Both the position numbers and the translations under genes were made by a program. Shown one piece after another: positions 12,809 to 26,000 of a stretch of DNA of 64,000 nt. The notes beneath the pieces are model-generated. The model made no database searches and was not told the DNA's origin. It saw only the letters and a list, made by a program, of their open reading frames with translations. The stretch comes from Sinonovacula constricta. Its lineage: Eukaryota; Mollusca; Bivalvia; Cardiida; Solecurtidae. Each line of letters begins with the position of its first letter. The stretch's first letter is position 1. Location of the stretch: positions 68,790,860 through 68,854,859 of the forward strand of contig CM017556.1 of the NCBI GenBank assembly GCA_007844125.1, written 5' to 3'.

Positions 12809-13420
12809 ATGGCAGGTCCGGCCAGAGTCCACGACCCGTTGTTTCACTTTGAGACGCACTTCCCAGAGCGTTTGTCTCGGCTTCATCTTAACCCTGAGGT
12901 CGGAAACCATCCAATTCAAAGGAAAAGCAAGAAGTCCCGAGCTGCGAGGCAAGGTATTCGGTATAAAACCCAACCCGTCACTTTTGATGAAATACAGGAA
13001 GTTGACGAGGAAAATATCAAAGAAGAAGATAAGAATGAGGCCTTAAAAAGTCAGTTTGCAGCATTTTCAAAATCGATGGATGGTTTGGTACCAAAACATA
13101 AGAACAGAAAACCCGCTGATTCGATTGCGGAAGTGTGTGACACTGTCTGTGATCCCAAGATTTCGGCTCGGCCTACTATCGGCTCGATAGGACGAGTGCA
13201 TTCTGACTCGGCCGAGCTGCGGCTGCAGGCGGGAAGTGGTGGAGCGGAGAAAGAGAATAAGGAAAACGAGCCAGCGAATTCTCACAAACCGGAAGTGCCA
13301 AATCCTCCTGTCGGACTGCCTCCATCGGGACCTAACACCCGACGTCAACGAACGACAGCAAAGGCAAAGAAACGTCAAATGCAAGCAGATACTGAAGGCG
13401 GCACGGACAAGGGCACATAA
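12809..13420 (+). CDS. Conserved-looking protein of unknown function, 203 aa
   Basis: A single coding exon of 203 residues. I chose the ATG at 12809 because it has A at -3 and G at +4 and is the first ATG after the acceptor TTTCGTTTCAG near 12769; a frame opens slightly earlier but only with a non-ATG codon. The protein begins [14 protein letters not shown] and has a basic patch ([10 protein letters not shown], about residues 42-51). An acidic helix-like part ([20 protein letters not shown], about 65-84) follows, then a polar, proline-rich stretch and a strongly basic C-terminus ([16 protein letters not shown]). There is no signal peptide and no membrane segment. The length, codon texture and structured N-terminal half suggest a real gene. 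I do not recognise the family; the basic regions would suit a nuclear or microtubule/nucleic-acid contact, which is only inference. Confidence 0.7.
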   Translation: MAGPARVHDPLFHFETHFPERLSRLHLNPEVGNHPIQRKSKKSRAARQGIRYKTQPVTFDEIQEVDEENIKEEDKNEALKSQFAAFSKSMDGLVPKHKNRKPADSIAEVCDTVCDPKISARPTIGSIGRVHSDSAELRLQAGSGGAEKENKENEPANSHKPEVPNPPVGLPPSGPNTRRQRTTAKAKKRQMQADTEGGTDKGT

Positions 13421-13879
13421 CTTCATGATTGGAAAGACTGGTGGATATCATTAGTTCATGAAATTGAGTATACAGAAAAGCCAATGTAATTCGTTTTTAT
13501 TTAGAAGCTGACATCGGGACTTCTTGCCTTATGCCTTCTGTGGTGCTAGTGCCAACTTAACATGTAGTCAGGCACCAAGATCTGAAACTGTCGGACTTAA
13601 GTTCATTCGTGAGAATAACACAAGTGAAAAGATATCTTGGCAACAGACATTTGGTGTTCATATTAAGTGCAATAATTGAAAGAGTACAGTTTTTTGGAAA
13701 GCCGAAATGTAACATTTATCTGTTTTTAAAGGCTTTGTATATAACTGGCTATTTACGCAAGATTGTGTTCGACGACCGGATTGATAGATGATGCGTGTTA
13801 AGTTAAATGGGTCCTAGTTTCATTTTAAAATATATAACCCAAACTAAAATGTCCATCGTGTCAATATAAAAAAGTGATA

Positions 13880-14230
13880 AAATAAATGGTTATTTTAAAT
13901 GTTATTATACTTAAAACCTACAAATTATACGTGAGGACTTATTTAAAAAGTATACAAAACACGTTTAAAGTCGTGTTTGATATTGTGAACCTTGCTGGTG
14001 TTAATACAATAGTGAACCTTGCTAGTGTTAACACACACCAATATCTGAACTTGGAATTAAATATATCGTGAAAAAACTATTTCTAAGGAAAGCAATTTTA
14101 AAATGTATATTTTTGTTTTGTTTATTTTTATTTATGTTGTTCTCATTTCTAGAGTGTCTTGTTTGTTGGTAAACATGATTTATGTGTAAGAATGTATCAA
14201 ATGTATATTTAAATCGTTTGGAAAATAAAA
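13880..14230 (+). promoter_or_regulatory. Candidate poly(A) signals for the 12.8 kb gene
   Basis: AATAAA occurs near 13880 and again near 14223, the second followed by GT-rich sequence. Either could end the 3' untranslated region of the 203-residue gene. The choice between them cannot be made from sequence alone. Confidence 0.4.
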
Positions 14231-14689
14231 AGTACGTTTGTTAGCAAGCTTGATTCTTTGAAATGTACATGCATGCTGTTTCAGTGAATGCATAAGCTTT
14301 ACACATTATAGGTCTTCTTGGGATATTGGTGGTATTAAAATTGTATTTTCTTGAATGACTTTAACGAATGCTGTTTTATGGGAGTTTAATGTCGTGCTGA
14401 ATTCACGTAGGTGAAAGCGACCATATCATTTTCCCGTAAATCCAAAATGAAACTATTAAAGATAAACAATACCCGTTTGAACTTACCGTTCACTAATATC
14501 AAGAAAAAGTCAAACCATAATGGAGGAAAATATCGCTTAAGCTTTTTCTGCGGAGGGTTTATACTTCATGGTCGCAAATAAGTCTTTCTATATCCATTAT
14601 CATGTACGTTACCCATTATCCTTTAGTTTCACCAATTTGTCTGTACCAAGATTTTCTTTTGTCTGTTGTTTAGTTTCACGTGTGTCTTG

Positions 14690-15570
14690 AGCAGAGTAAA
14701 TGTACCTTCAACAGTGCGGAGATACCTTGAGAAGTGCACAACTGTTTTGAACAGTGTACATTTGCCTTTAGCAGTGAAAAGTTGCCTTGAGCAGTGCACG
14801 GCTACCTTGAGCAGTGTACAGATGCCTTGGGCAGTGTACAGTTGCCTTGATTAGTGTACGTGTGCTTTGAGCAGTGTAAGTTTGCAGTGTACAGGTGCAA
14901 CGACAATTGTACTGATGTCCTAACCAGTGTCAGAGTACCTGTGTCTCGAATATTGTACATGTGCCTTAAACAATGCACAGGCGCCTTGGGCAGTGTACAG
15001 GTACCATGAGCTCCACGAGCACTATGCGGGTGTCTCGAAAAGTATACAGGAGACTTGAGCCGTCTACTGGTGCCTTGAGCCGTATACAGGAGCCATGACC
15101 GTCTGCAGGTGCCTTGGGCCGTAAACAGGAGCCATGACCGTCTTCAGGTGCCTTGAGCCGTATACAGGAGCCATGACCGTCTTCAGGTGCCTTGGGCCGT
15201 AAACAGGTGCCATGACCGTCTACAGGTGCATTGAGCCGTGTATAGGAGCCATGAGCCGTCTACAGTTGCCTTGAGCCATGTACGTGAACCATACGCCATC
15301 TGCATGTGTACAAGAGCCATGAGTTGCCTACAGCTGCCCTGAGCCGTGTACAGGAGCCAATAGCCATTTACAGGAGTATTTGGCCGTGAACAGAAGCTAT
15401 GAGCAGTCTACATGTGCCTTGAGCCGTGTACAGGAACCAGGAGCCGTCTACATGTGCCTTGAATCGTGAACAGGAGCCATGAGAAGTCTACAGGTGAAAT
15501 GAGCCCTGTACAGGAGTCATGAGCAGTCTACAGGTGCCTTGAGCTGTGTACAGTATCCTTAAGCAGTTTT
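14690..15570. repeat. 20-bp minisatellite, partly a 40-bp dimer array
   Basis: The unit resembles GCCTTGAGCAGTGTACAGGT. In 14.69-15.05 kb units are monomers. From about 15.05 kb they alternate as GCCTTGAGCCGTCTACAGGT- and GCCATGAGCCGTGTACAGGA-like types, giving a 40-bp higher-order period. The same unit family forms the array at 45.66-46.35 kb. Because 20 is not divisible by 3, such arrays give long open frames when stops are absent; these are not genes. Confidence 0.9.
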
Positions 15571-15579
15571 CTTTGGCGA

Positions 15580-15730
15580 GGTGGGGCGGGTGAAATCTCC
15601 CAAATCTGGGTAGAAACACCGACACAAAGCAAGTCAGCTAGATAGACCTCACATATGGTCCTTTGCCACGACCGTGACTCGAACCCAAGTTTTATCAGAC
15701 GGCGATTCTACACCTTATCCATAGTAACAG
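15580..15730 (-). mobile_element. tRNA-derived SINE, family B
   Basis: On the minus strand a tRNA-like head with GGTTCGAGTCACGG is followed by AGCTGACTTGCTTTGTGTCGGTG and TTCTACCCAGAT, the family-B body. The right flank runs into AGC/AGT triplets. Confidence 0.65.
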
Positions 15731-16589
15731 CAGCAGCAGTAGCAGTATCGGTGGCAACAGTAGTACTTATATTTTATCATTATTCTTATTCTAACTTTCC
15801 TATGTCAAAGCGTATCAGGATATCTTGGAGAACAATATAAGCAGTTTTCTATGCTTATGGCAATTTTACCGTATCTATTCGGTGCATTTAGTGGACTTGT
15901 CTGCAACTATCAACAAAATCATTTATCATCTCTAGCATCGCAAACTTTCTTATTCGAGACGGAAATAGCTTTGAAATCAGAGCACATTATTTTCAAGTTG
16001 GAATTCTTAATCCCCAAGATACAATTTTAATAAAAGAAGGGAAAGACGCTACCTCAGCTTTCAGGAAACGTCGGCTTAAGGCAAAAAAGATCTGATTTAT
16101 AAAGGAGAAAAAGTGAAACTCAATGACATTTAAAATGTACTGTTGACGTGATACTTTTATCACTTGAGTTGGTGAAGGGATTGCCGTCTGTCGTATTTTA
16201 CAATTAAGCTGGCTTCTTCAGAAAAAAAAACAACATTTTGAAATGTCGTTTGAAATCTCTATTTATAATCTACCTAGGTTATTTCTTGCTTCATTTAACA
16301 TGAAATATATACGTTTTGTATAAAACATGAAGACGAGTCAAGCTAAGTTTATGGAAACTTGAAATTCAAATCACACGTACATTGCCAACAAACATGTAAC
16401 TTACATTAAAGGTGATGTTTTATCGTTACAAGTAAATTTAATGTGGCATCTAACAATACGCCTATCTCAAATGTTTCTCACAATGTTAAAAAAACACGAT
16501 AAAATGTGAAGGGATACATCTCCCTTATCAATGCGCAAACAAATATTAACGTATTTCCACGACTTTTTGGCCCAATGTCAGTATAATAC

Positions 16590-16720
16590 GACAGGGTGTG
16601 AAATCATGCCATTCACGACATGCTATTCCCAATTAAAGAAGGACTATATCTGCTTCAAGTGGACACTGTCTCCCAAAAACTGAAACACTTGTTGATGGGG
16701 CGCTAAACACAACATCAAAC
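16590..16720 (+). mobile_element. SINE family A 3' part
   Basis: The stretch has CATGCCATTCACGACATGCTAT, TTCAAGTGGACACTGTCTCC, CTGAAACAC and TGTTGATGGGGCGCTAA, which match the 3' body of the SINEs at 34.6 and 50.1 kb. The tRNA head is missing. The duplicate copy is 53430-53550. Confidence 0.6.
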
Positions 16721-16875
16721 AATATTATACGTTTGTGGGCATTTGCTAGTTATTTCAGGATAGTGGCATGTTCATGTTTGCAAATAACATATAAATACAC
16801 CTCAATCATAGATTGTTGTTATTCTGTGTGTACCTCTGTTTGTTAGATGTCATTTATTTATAATATATCTTTTAT

Positions 16876-17059
16876 TCACACATCAGTTTGTTCCAGTAAT
16901 GGTGTCTTATGATCACAGTCTCCATTACTGGTAATCTGATCATTGTAACTGTCGGCATGTCCTCCGTGGTCTGAGAGATACGCACTATTATTCATCTTCT
17001 GGCTTGTTCTGTTAACGACATCTCCACCTTTGGCAGTTCTAAGGTCTCTCAGGTGATCA
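16876..17059 (-). CDS. TRP-like gene last coding exon
   Basis: Acceptor CTCGTTTCAG; stop TGA at 16876-16878. It encodes a polar tail: SDHLRDLRTAKGGDVVNRTS through NNSAYLSDHGGHADSYND to HKTPLLEQTDV. AT-rich 3' untranslated sequence follows to the left. A damaged duplicate of this exon is at 57500-57525 plus 61027-61150. Confidence 0.85.
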
Positions 17060-20000
17060 CTGAAACGAGAAACGGGACAAATATACAACGAGGGATACGT
17101 GTTAATTGGCATTTTTTTACCTAGAAGGATTGTTCGCAATATTTCCGTTAGTTTAGTTTAAAAAAAATGAACACACAATAACGTTGCTTGAATCAATCCT
17201 TACTATGTAGTGTGTATTTTTTCTTGAGTTGACTTCTCATGGAATCAGGAAAGAACGTAAAGTTTATAATAAAGACTTAATTTTATGAAACACACAATCG
17301 ACTGCCGGTTGCGTAAACATACCAGTCACATAAGGTTTATCATACAAGTTTATGATGGTTTATGTCGCTTTCTGATCAGTTTTACTGAGCGCTCACATGA
17401 ATATGAGCCTCTAGCTACACCTCCTGATATTGCATCAAGTTGCAGTAGTGCCCTCGATGACCGTTCATGTGAACTGTTAAACTTTGTTATCCTGCTAACG
17501 TGTACACAGCTTCTTATCTCTGCCATTGATATAAGCATTGTGATCATTTGAACACTGATGCAATCACCATGAAGCGCAAAGGAGTAATATTTCATTCCCT
17601 TACACCGGCTCTTAAGATTTTAAAATCAAAAGACAGTGAACGAACCCCTAATTACTGATATAATTTATCGTTCATACAGTTGTGCTGAATTAATAATTGG
17701 ATCGTGTTCTTTTTTCTCCAATTATTGATTTTGACAATTCATATTTCTGATCCGCTAAACCAAGTCACTGATGATATGTTTACTTCCGATTCTAAATATA
17801 ATTATTATGACTCTGTAGGTAAATTTAATTGTGGCCGGATTAACCGAAATCCACTTATTTATGAGGGTCTTACCACTTATCTGAGTCTTATTGGGTCGCC
17901 GAGAACGGAGACCATATATTTATAATTGGTTTTAAAAATGCCTATAGGATGACGTCACAGCTTTTAAGAATCGATCGTATTTTTAAACGGAAATAATTAT
18001 TCTATTTCAGCTGAAAAAGATTTTTTGTAACATTTATTTAAGTTTTCGGTTTCTTTTGTTGTGTCTTCTAAAGAACTACTACATGAACAATAAAATAAAC
18101 GTAGGAACTATGAAAAGGTAACAAGTAAACTTTTATGCAATACGATTGTCAAACTCTTATTTTCAATGTGTTGGACTGCACTTATTGGACCACAATCTGT
18201 TCAGGGCCATATTCAGGGTTTATTATTTCTTCGTATAATAGATTTATTGTTTTCTTTTTTAATAATCAGTAATCGCAGTTTTGGTCTTTTAGTACAACAC
18301 AACATAAAGCTTGGTGGGGGGTTGGGGTGGTGGCGCGAATCGTGCAATAACAGTTCGGTGAATATTACAAAAGTTAGTAGCACCCCCACCCCCACCCCCA
18401 TCTATAATAAACAGCTCCGCGGCACTGGCTTTGACTTATTTCGTCAACACTATGTCCATGTGATATGAATCTGCATTTATCCCGATTGCAGGAGGTAGTG
18501 AAGGCCCGCGCGAGATATCGCAAATATCTTGGCCTAACATACAAGGCATAGCCAGTGGAACACTCGCTCTAATAACATTGTTGTCCCTCCTTCTGACCTC
18601 TTAAGTCACTGCGTGATATTCCTGCGCAGCGTTGTTCATTCATAAATTTGCATTTAATGTAGTTATGCATTACACAATATATTCACTCTCAGTGAAAACA
18701 GATGACAATATTAATGTCAACATTTGAAGCAAGTCTGGACATATTTGACGTTCCTAGTCTCCTTTGACATACATATTTGAATCTGTACATGCACTACTTT
18801 TTCCCAGGCATTTACGGACCGCGGGGAAACAATGTCACGCAGGGTTAATCCTTCGTGGTTTTGAAATCCAGCTTTCTTATAACTCTGGACGCTGTCGCAA
18901 TCGACATCTAACAAAACTGTTACGTGAAGAGATTCCACGAAATTCTGTTTCTTGCTGTCCAAGATGTATATAAAAAGTGGAGCATACTACCACACTCGTC
19001 ATTATAAACATGTACTTCCTATCAGAGCCACGCTGCACAGTTAGCGATTTTAAACTTAAGAAAACCATGTGACTTTGCTTCTCTTACTTTTGTGATCACG
19101 TTATCATCCGGATAATTCGCTTGGACACTGGTATAAATTTTAGCAGAAATACACATCGTTCTAATTTATAGACTTGGAAAAATAAAAATTTAAACTGAAT
19201 CTTTCACGATATGTACTGTTTAACAGTGCATGTTTAAAGCATGAGTATTTTGCAAACAAAATGTTTCCAAAGTCCCCCACACAGCGGTAAGAGTTTATTG
19301 TATTTGATATAAACAAACTATTGAATATCACAATAAATAACTGTCGCGGAGTCGCCACCTTGCAAATCCTCAGTCTGTCGTCGCGCGGGTTCGAGTCTCG
19401 ATCGAGGAAAGAACTTTTATGTGGGTAGGTCTTTCATGATCTGCGGTGTGCCGGTGATATTTGTCGGGGGTACTCCTCCACCAGGACATATGACCATAAA
19501 TGTGTCGGTTACATTTATAATTACTAAAGAAACGTTAGCAAAATCTTTAGAATAATAAGTCTGACGTATCCACCCCACCTGATCTGTCTAAGGATGTTCT
19601 CCTGACGAGCCATGCGGTGCTGGACCGTAAGCAGGTTTAGTTTGTGTGTGTCTAGAGTGTCCCATATGTCCTTGATGTAGCGGTTCATCTCGTTCAGGGG
19701 AGGTGACTCTAACTGGGTAAGTTTACGACGAATGTTGCAGACATCTTCATACGGCCGATAGTACTTCCGCCTGTAATCCTAAATAAGGTAAAAAGAAAAA
19801 AAATATTCTGATTCTTTCAAATGACGATTCGTTACTCAAATCTAATTTATTCGACATCAAGGTGACGTTACTGGGAATTGCGTTGAAAATAATATCAAAT
19901 GTAGTAAAAAAGTAAAAGCAAGACTGCCATTCTATGCATAGACGGTGACGTCACTAGATTGTAGTCAAAATAGACAAATCGAATGAGGTCCTTTTTAAAG

Positions 20001-23000
20001 TAATATAAACGATACTGGTACATTTGAAGGTCAGAATCTTGCAATCGCCAAGAGATACAAAAGACGTAAATAGCCGGCTGCTAATTGTGGTCTTGTCAGG
20101 AATGCCTTTATGACATCAACCGCCACCTAACTGTTGGTTTGGCTTTATTATGAAAATGCAATGGTTTACATTGTATGGGCTCCTTTGTATATTAATACGG
20201 TATATTTAAACTGAATGGGTCATTTGAATGTTATTTACACTGACCAAAACGGTGTATACATCACCATTGCTATTTCTAAATACGAGATTTGGTTTAAATA
20301 CGAGAAATACAAAGTTGGTTTATCCAAACCCATACTTCATTCGAAGAATACGGTCGAACCGTATTTTCTTTTGTAACAACAGAAGTATATTTATATTTTT
20401 TGTTATCACTTACGATCCTGGGGAAGAAATTGTTGAGTTCCACCTTGGCGACGATCCATGCGCGATTGACCTCGAGTCCGCGCTGGGCGTCCTGTTGGAC
20501 CTTCTGGTAGGTGTCGCTGAGCTGGGCGATTAGGATGTTGGTCAAGATAACAATGCAGGCAAACACAAACACCACCATGATGGCTTCGCTCACTGTCCTA
20601 AAGCGGCAGAAAGGAGCTTTGGTTGCTTATTACAATAAAGATGGTGTCCGACCTTTTGGACCTATTGTTTTTCTCTCAAACAACAAAATATGTTTTTTGT
20701 TGCATAAACAAATTGTTAATCTATGTGAAAAGGGAAGCATCATACACTACCCGACACTACAAACACGTATTTCCTATCTGAGCTACAGTGCACAATTAGT
20801 GTACAATTAGCTATTTTAACTAAAACACAACAACACGTGACCGATAACTTTTATAACGCTATATCAATATCCGGGTATTCCGCAATGAGGTCGATATCGA
20901 TCTACAATAGAAATCCCAATCATCCTTATATATAGATTGGAAAGAATGAGCATTTGGAGCGATATAATTCACGCTGTGTACTGTCTAAAAATCAGGTTAA
21001 GATCAAAACCGTCTTTTAGAAAAAAAAGACACTATGCAGACAGTGAGCCGAATTTCCCCAAAACAAGGGCAAGATATTGTGTGTGTGGTTCATTGTTGTT
21101 GTTGTTGTTGTTGCTCTTGTGTTTTGTATTTGAGATACATCGCAGCGACCGATTATGATCATTATAGCGACGTCCAGCTGTTTTGGTGGCGAAAGACTCG
21201 AGACAAATATCTTGGTAGAACCACCGGTGCACAGCAGGTCAGCTGGAAGACCTTCCCACAATAAGTCCGTCGCTCTGAACAGGACTCGAAACCACGAAAT
21301 GGGAGGCTAAGAAGTCAGGTCAGTGGAGTTACAAATCGGCGACTCTACCGCTACACTATGGACGCCCCTGGCAAGAGATTGTTACATACATTTGCTACAG
21401 GGCAAACTATCGTATACTATCTTTTAAAGACAGAAACTGCATATGGACGAGAAGAAATCGAGACGAAAATCTGAGTCGAACGTACACAAATTAACTGGAC
21501 CGGCGTCTGACAAGTAAGATTTTATACCGACTAAGACTCGAACCAATGCAGTAAGTGAAGATATCTATAACAGCTTTACGATGTTTATAGTCCGCAGATT
21601 GTACACAATTTCTTAACAGGATTTGGGGCATTTGTCTTGCTTCTCTGCAATTATCTTGATCGAATATCAAAGTGTACTGTGTATGCAATATGTAAAAATA
21701 TAATATGTTTATTGCGTAAAAGGCATTTTAACTAAATAAGAAAAACTATCAGCGTATGTTGATCTCCTCGTTTTGGTAGTGATTTGGTATTACTGTGGTG
21801 ACCATCTTGAAAACTAACAACTCTTAAGATGTTTACATTTGAACAGAATGCAAAAAGAGATCAAATTTGAAAAAAAGTGAACGGAACACGCCAGCTGATG
21901 TATTATTTTGCTTGGAAGTTTATCTTATCAATTCGTTTCAGAACCGTATTTCTAAGCAATGTCAAAAGCCAATTAAAAACATGTAATTTGAAGTATGAAA
22001 ATAACCTAAACACTTCATTTTTGACTTATTTAGTGTTTATACGAAAATTCCTTGATATATTTTGTCCAAAGTGCTTTACTTACAAAGTAGTAAAAAGTGT
22101 TCTTTAAAGAATGACAGATATAAAAATAAAAAAATATACAAAAGGTTACCGTGCCAAATAAATAATCAATTGTCTATTTCATGGTTACCAGACAGTGTCT
22201 CAAATAGAGACCTTTCCGACAAAAGAGCTAGCTGTCTAATGCTGCTTATCAGCCAGTGTCTAAAATAGAGACCTTTCCGGCTATAGAGCAAGCTGTCTAA
22301 TGCTGATTACCAGCCAGTGTCTAAAATAGAGAACTTTTCTGCTGTAGACCTGTACAGTATGAAGAGTCAAAATGAAATATCAGTAACTTATTATATATAT
22401 AGGATTTACATAAAGAGGTAAAGCAACTTGGCTGCAAAGATATTAGTATATATATTAGTATATATATTAGTATATATATACACATTACTAGCAGTTATAC
22501 AGGTATCAGCAAACTTACTTGTAATCATCATTCCCAGCATACTCAATAACTGGTTGCGACTCCGTCAGAGTCCGGACTCCGACATATAAAATACGCCAAA
22601 ATGAGCTGAAACAAAGCAAAATAACCAACCGATCGCATTAAAAAAGGTAACAACTTTCTTTTGGTCTAAAATCGCATTTTTCTGTATAAAACAATAAATG
22701 GGTAAATCAGTTTTGCTTCATAACAAGTTATAATTCGAATCCTGTGAACATGAAAGCCACGAAAAGATTTATAATTAACAAAGTTTTTTAAACGAATAAT
22801 GTATGGTTGTGTTTCTGTCGCTATAAAGCTTTTGTTTAAAGATAGTATCGGACAGTTTGGACAAAAACTAGTTTCATTAAACATCTTAATAAACTATTGT
22901 TACCTGAACTGATCTCGCAAAATACTGTGTATGGATGTTCTACACCTGTCTGAAAAGTGTACCATAACGCCACATTCGTCATGTCAAACATGTATTTCTT

Positions 23001-26000
23001 ATCTGAGCTTCGCTTCACAGTTAGCTATTTTTAAACTAACAAAACCACGTGACCACATACGTTTCCTCATCCACGTCGTCCGCTGTGACGTCGGTGCCTA
23101 TTGTTAGCAGGAATCCCAATTGTTCTTATTTATAGATTGACAAGAATGAACATTTAAGTGTTGATAAACGAGTTTTACGGCCCTAAAATTAATATTCTGT
23201 TGAAAATCATCAAAACTTGGACTGAAGAATGATTTCTTTCCTGCAGAAATTATACACAAATACACCTTAACAGAGACACGATATTGTTACATATATTAGA
23301 TATAGGCAAACTAGCGGATGCCACCTTTAACAATTTGTGCAATTTTCGTTGGCTCAAAAATGTTGCAGTTTTTTTTTTTGCTTTTCTAAAATCCAAATAA
23401 ATAGTGTACTGGAGCACGACGAAAGTTTGACGATGTGTGCTCAATCTGTTATATTTTGTTCCAAGTTTTTATTAACGCTTTGCTTGTTCGATGTGCCAAA
23501 ACTCTGTATTATTTGGTTTGTTCTGCGATAATTACTGATAATTGCATTTTGTCGTGCCCAACATGTAATGAAGACTTTGCGGCAAATCAGTACTGTTTGT
23601 CCCACCATTTATTGGAGGCTGTACTCGACATTTTGGATTTTTTCATAAGGCGGGTTTCAACTGTAACCATAAATACTCTACATCGAAGTTATGCAGAGCA
23701 CGTTCTCGAACACTCTACAGAAATCTAAATTCAGGCAATATAAATGCATATCTGTAGAGCATAATATCCGTCGATAATGTAATGGATGTTCGCTGAATGA
23801 TTGCGCTAAGGTAGCAAGATTGTTTTATTATTATTATTGTTTTCTTCCCAATATATGCAATCGACGATCAATGGGCAAATGGAGCTACAAAAGTAATCTG
23901 TATGCATTTTATTTTCCAACTCGAAAGAAAGTATGCGGTTGCCTATTGCGGCATATATTGGAAGAATTCGAACCAGTTTTCAAGAACAATGCTATGATGC
24001 TAAAGGTTAATGTCTTCGCATTTTCAGACTTTCAGAGTCGGTTTAATAAAACCATTAATTACTATAAACCTGTCGTCGAGATACACTTCAGAATGCATGT
24101 CCAACACCCCCTCCCCCCTCGTCCCCCCTCGCCCCCCCACCCCCCATCGTCCACCGCCCTCGTCCCCCGGCCTGTTTACTGCTCTTAAATTGAGATACTG
24201 TTGGAAATGTTCAAGTTTTAGACTAAAGTATGACGTTTTTCTACAGAAATTATGTACAAATGTCCCAAACAGAGGTCAGATATTGTTACATATATTAGAT
24301 ATAGGCAAACTGTAGTAGACTACCTCTATCTATATACTCGTACATAGCCACATACTTGTGTACATTTGTAATGGCATTTTCAATAAAGCTGTAGAATATC
24401 GTAAAATATAAGCATTGGCTATAAATATGCGACGACATACTTGTTTGTGATTATGTTATAAAACCAACAACAATATTGTATATGCAATCTAAATTTGTGT
24501 TTATTGGCATGTGTCTATTGTGTGTATTCGATTTTTTCAACGTGTCTGTGCGTGTGTGTTTGTGTGCGTGCGCGCGTGCGTGCGTGCGTAAGTATTGACT
24601 AATGTTTATGTTTGTATATACCTTGTTTCGTTATTTCTATCCAGCACATCCTCTCCTCTCAGGGCTAAGAGGAAGGTCCCGCCAAATGCCAGTAGAACGA
24701 CGGCGAAGAGAGCAGAGAACTGCGGGAAATCGTGCTTCAGAACTCTGTATAGGATCTGGGAATAGGCACCCGTCTGTCTGTGATGTAATTGACGATGATA
24801 TTAAAAAAATCTGAGTTCTTTATATATCATGTAAGTTGTATACATGCATTTATTTGGCATGTTCATTTATAAAATAGATTATAAGACCCAATGTTTAGAC
24901 AGAGTTTAGTAGCAGTTCTTGAAGCAGAATATAGGTACAGATGCAATGCCTGACGGCGCCAGATAATAAATGAAATCACTCCTCATCCCCTTACTCTTTC
25001 CGAAATTAGACCAATAATAAGTTCACACTTTTATTCGAAATTTAATTTTTATATTGACGAATTTCTGGTTTTGTGTACTTGGCAAGATACTACCAGAAGA
25101 TATCATTGCATTTATTTACAGAGAATAACTCATCAAGTCAGATGATGGACACGTTGTCTGTTTGGATAACCTTATGCACGGAAATCAACATAAGTATTTA
25201 CCTGAATATTGCGGCATATTTAAATATCCGGACGGTCCAAAAAAGGTATCCGAATGCGAACACTGTCCAATGACTGTTGTTGTGGGCGTACCGGAGAGGG
25301 GGGACAAGTGCCAGAAGGACGGTAGACGAAGCATCCATGTAGTTGAACAGATCCGTGAAGTACTCGATGCGGTGTCTAAGGTGTCAATAAACCGATAAAA
25401 TAAGTAACGTTTGGTGTAAGTCCTCCGACATAGGTTTCCCATATGAAAAATTACTTAAACGTGAAAAGTAGTTTTTACAAACTTTCAGCTATGCAAAGCG
25501 AAGCGTTATCCATATACTTGGCAGTTGAGGTTTTAATTATTGTTTTTGCTATAATTCCAAAAGAGAAACGCGCAAATCTTCTGTAACAGTTTTAACATTA
25601 TTACACACCACACGTGTCAGAATAAAAAAAAAACTTGAGACAATAACTACTTTCACCCTAATTTAAATATGTTGTCATTCTTACCTTATTAATTGATTGA
25701 TCTCGGTGAACAACGTTGCAAATACCATTACAAGGGAGATAACTTCGGCGACAGCCCTGCTCACTTGCAGGGGAGAGTTATACACAGTGGGATCCTCACT
25801 TGTGACAGCCACGATGGCGGCAAATGTGAGACAGAACAACGTGACCATGTACAAGAACGTGTTCACCCTAGGGAAGTAAATTAATTTTTAATAGAAGAGG
25901 GCAGTTTTTTTCATTAAAATACATTTTCTAATATCAAAATATTTTTTCTGCTTTAATGTCTACGGTACGATTATCAAAGCAGTCATTAGGGCAACTTCCA

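Larger units (their letters stand above)
15775..18500. repeat. Segmental duplication copy A
   Basis: This segment is repeated in direct orientation as 52640-63568 (copy B), where large insertions split it. Matching blocks are 15775-16720 with 52640-53557, 16725-16915 with 57314-57525, 16930-17355 with 61019-61457, 17360-18175 with 61869-62683, and 18405-18490 with 63470-63565. It includes the last exon of the TRP-like gene and its 3' flank. Copy A has its own unmatched stretch at about 18175-18405. Confidence 0.9.

Noticed and set aside
12713..13426. Minus-strand frames opposite the 12.8 kb gene
   Set aside because: Shadows of the plus-strand coding exon; their composition follows from the sense codons.
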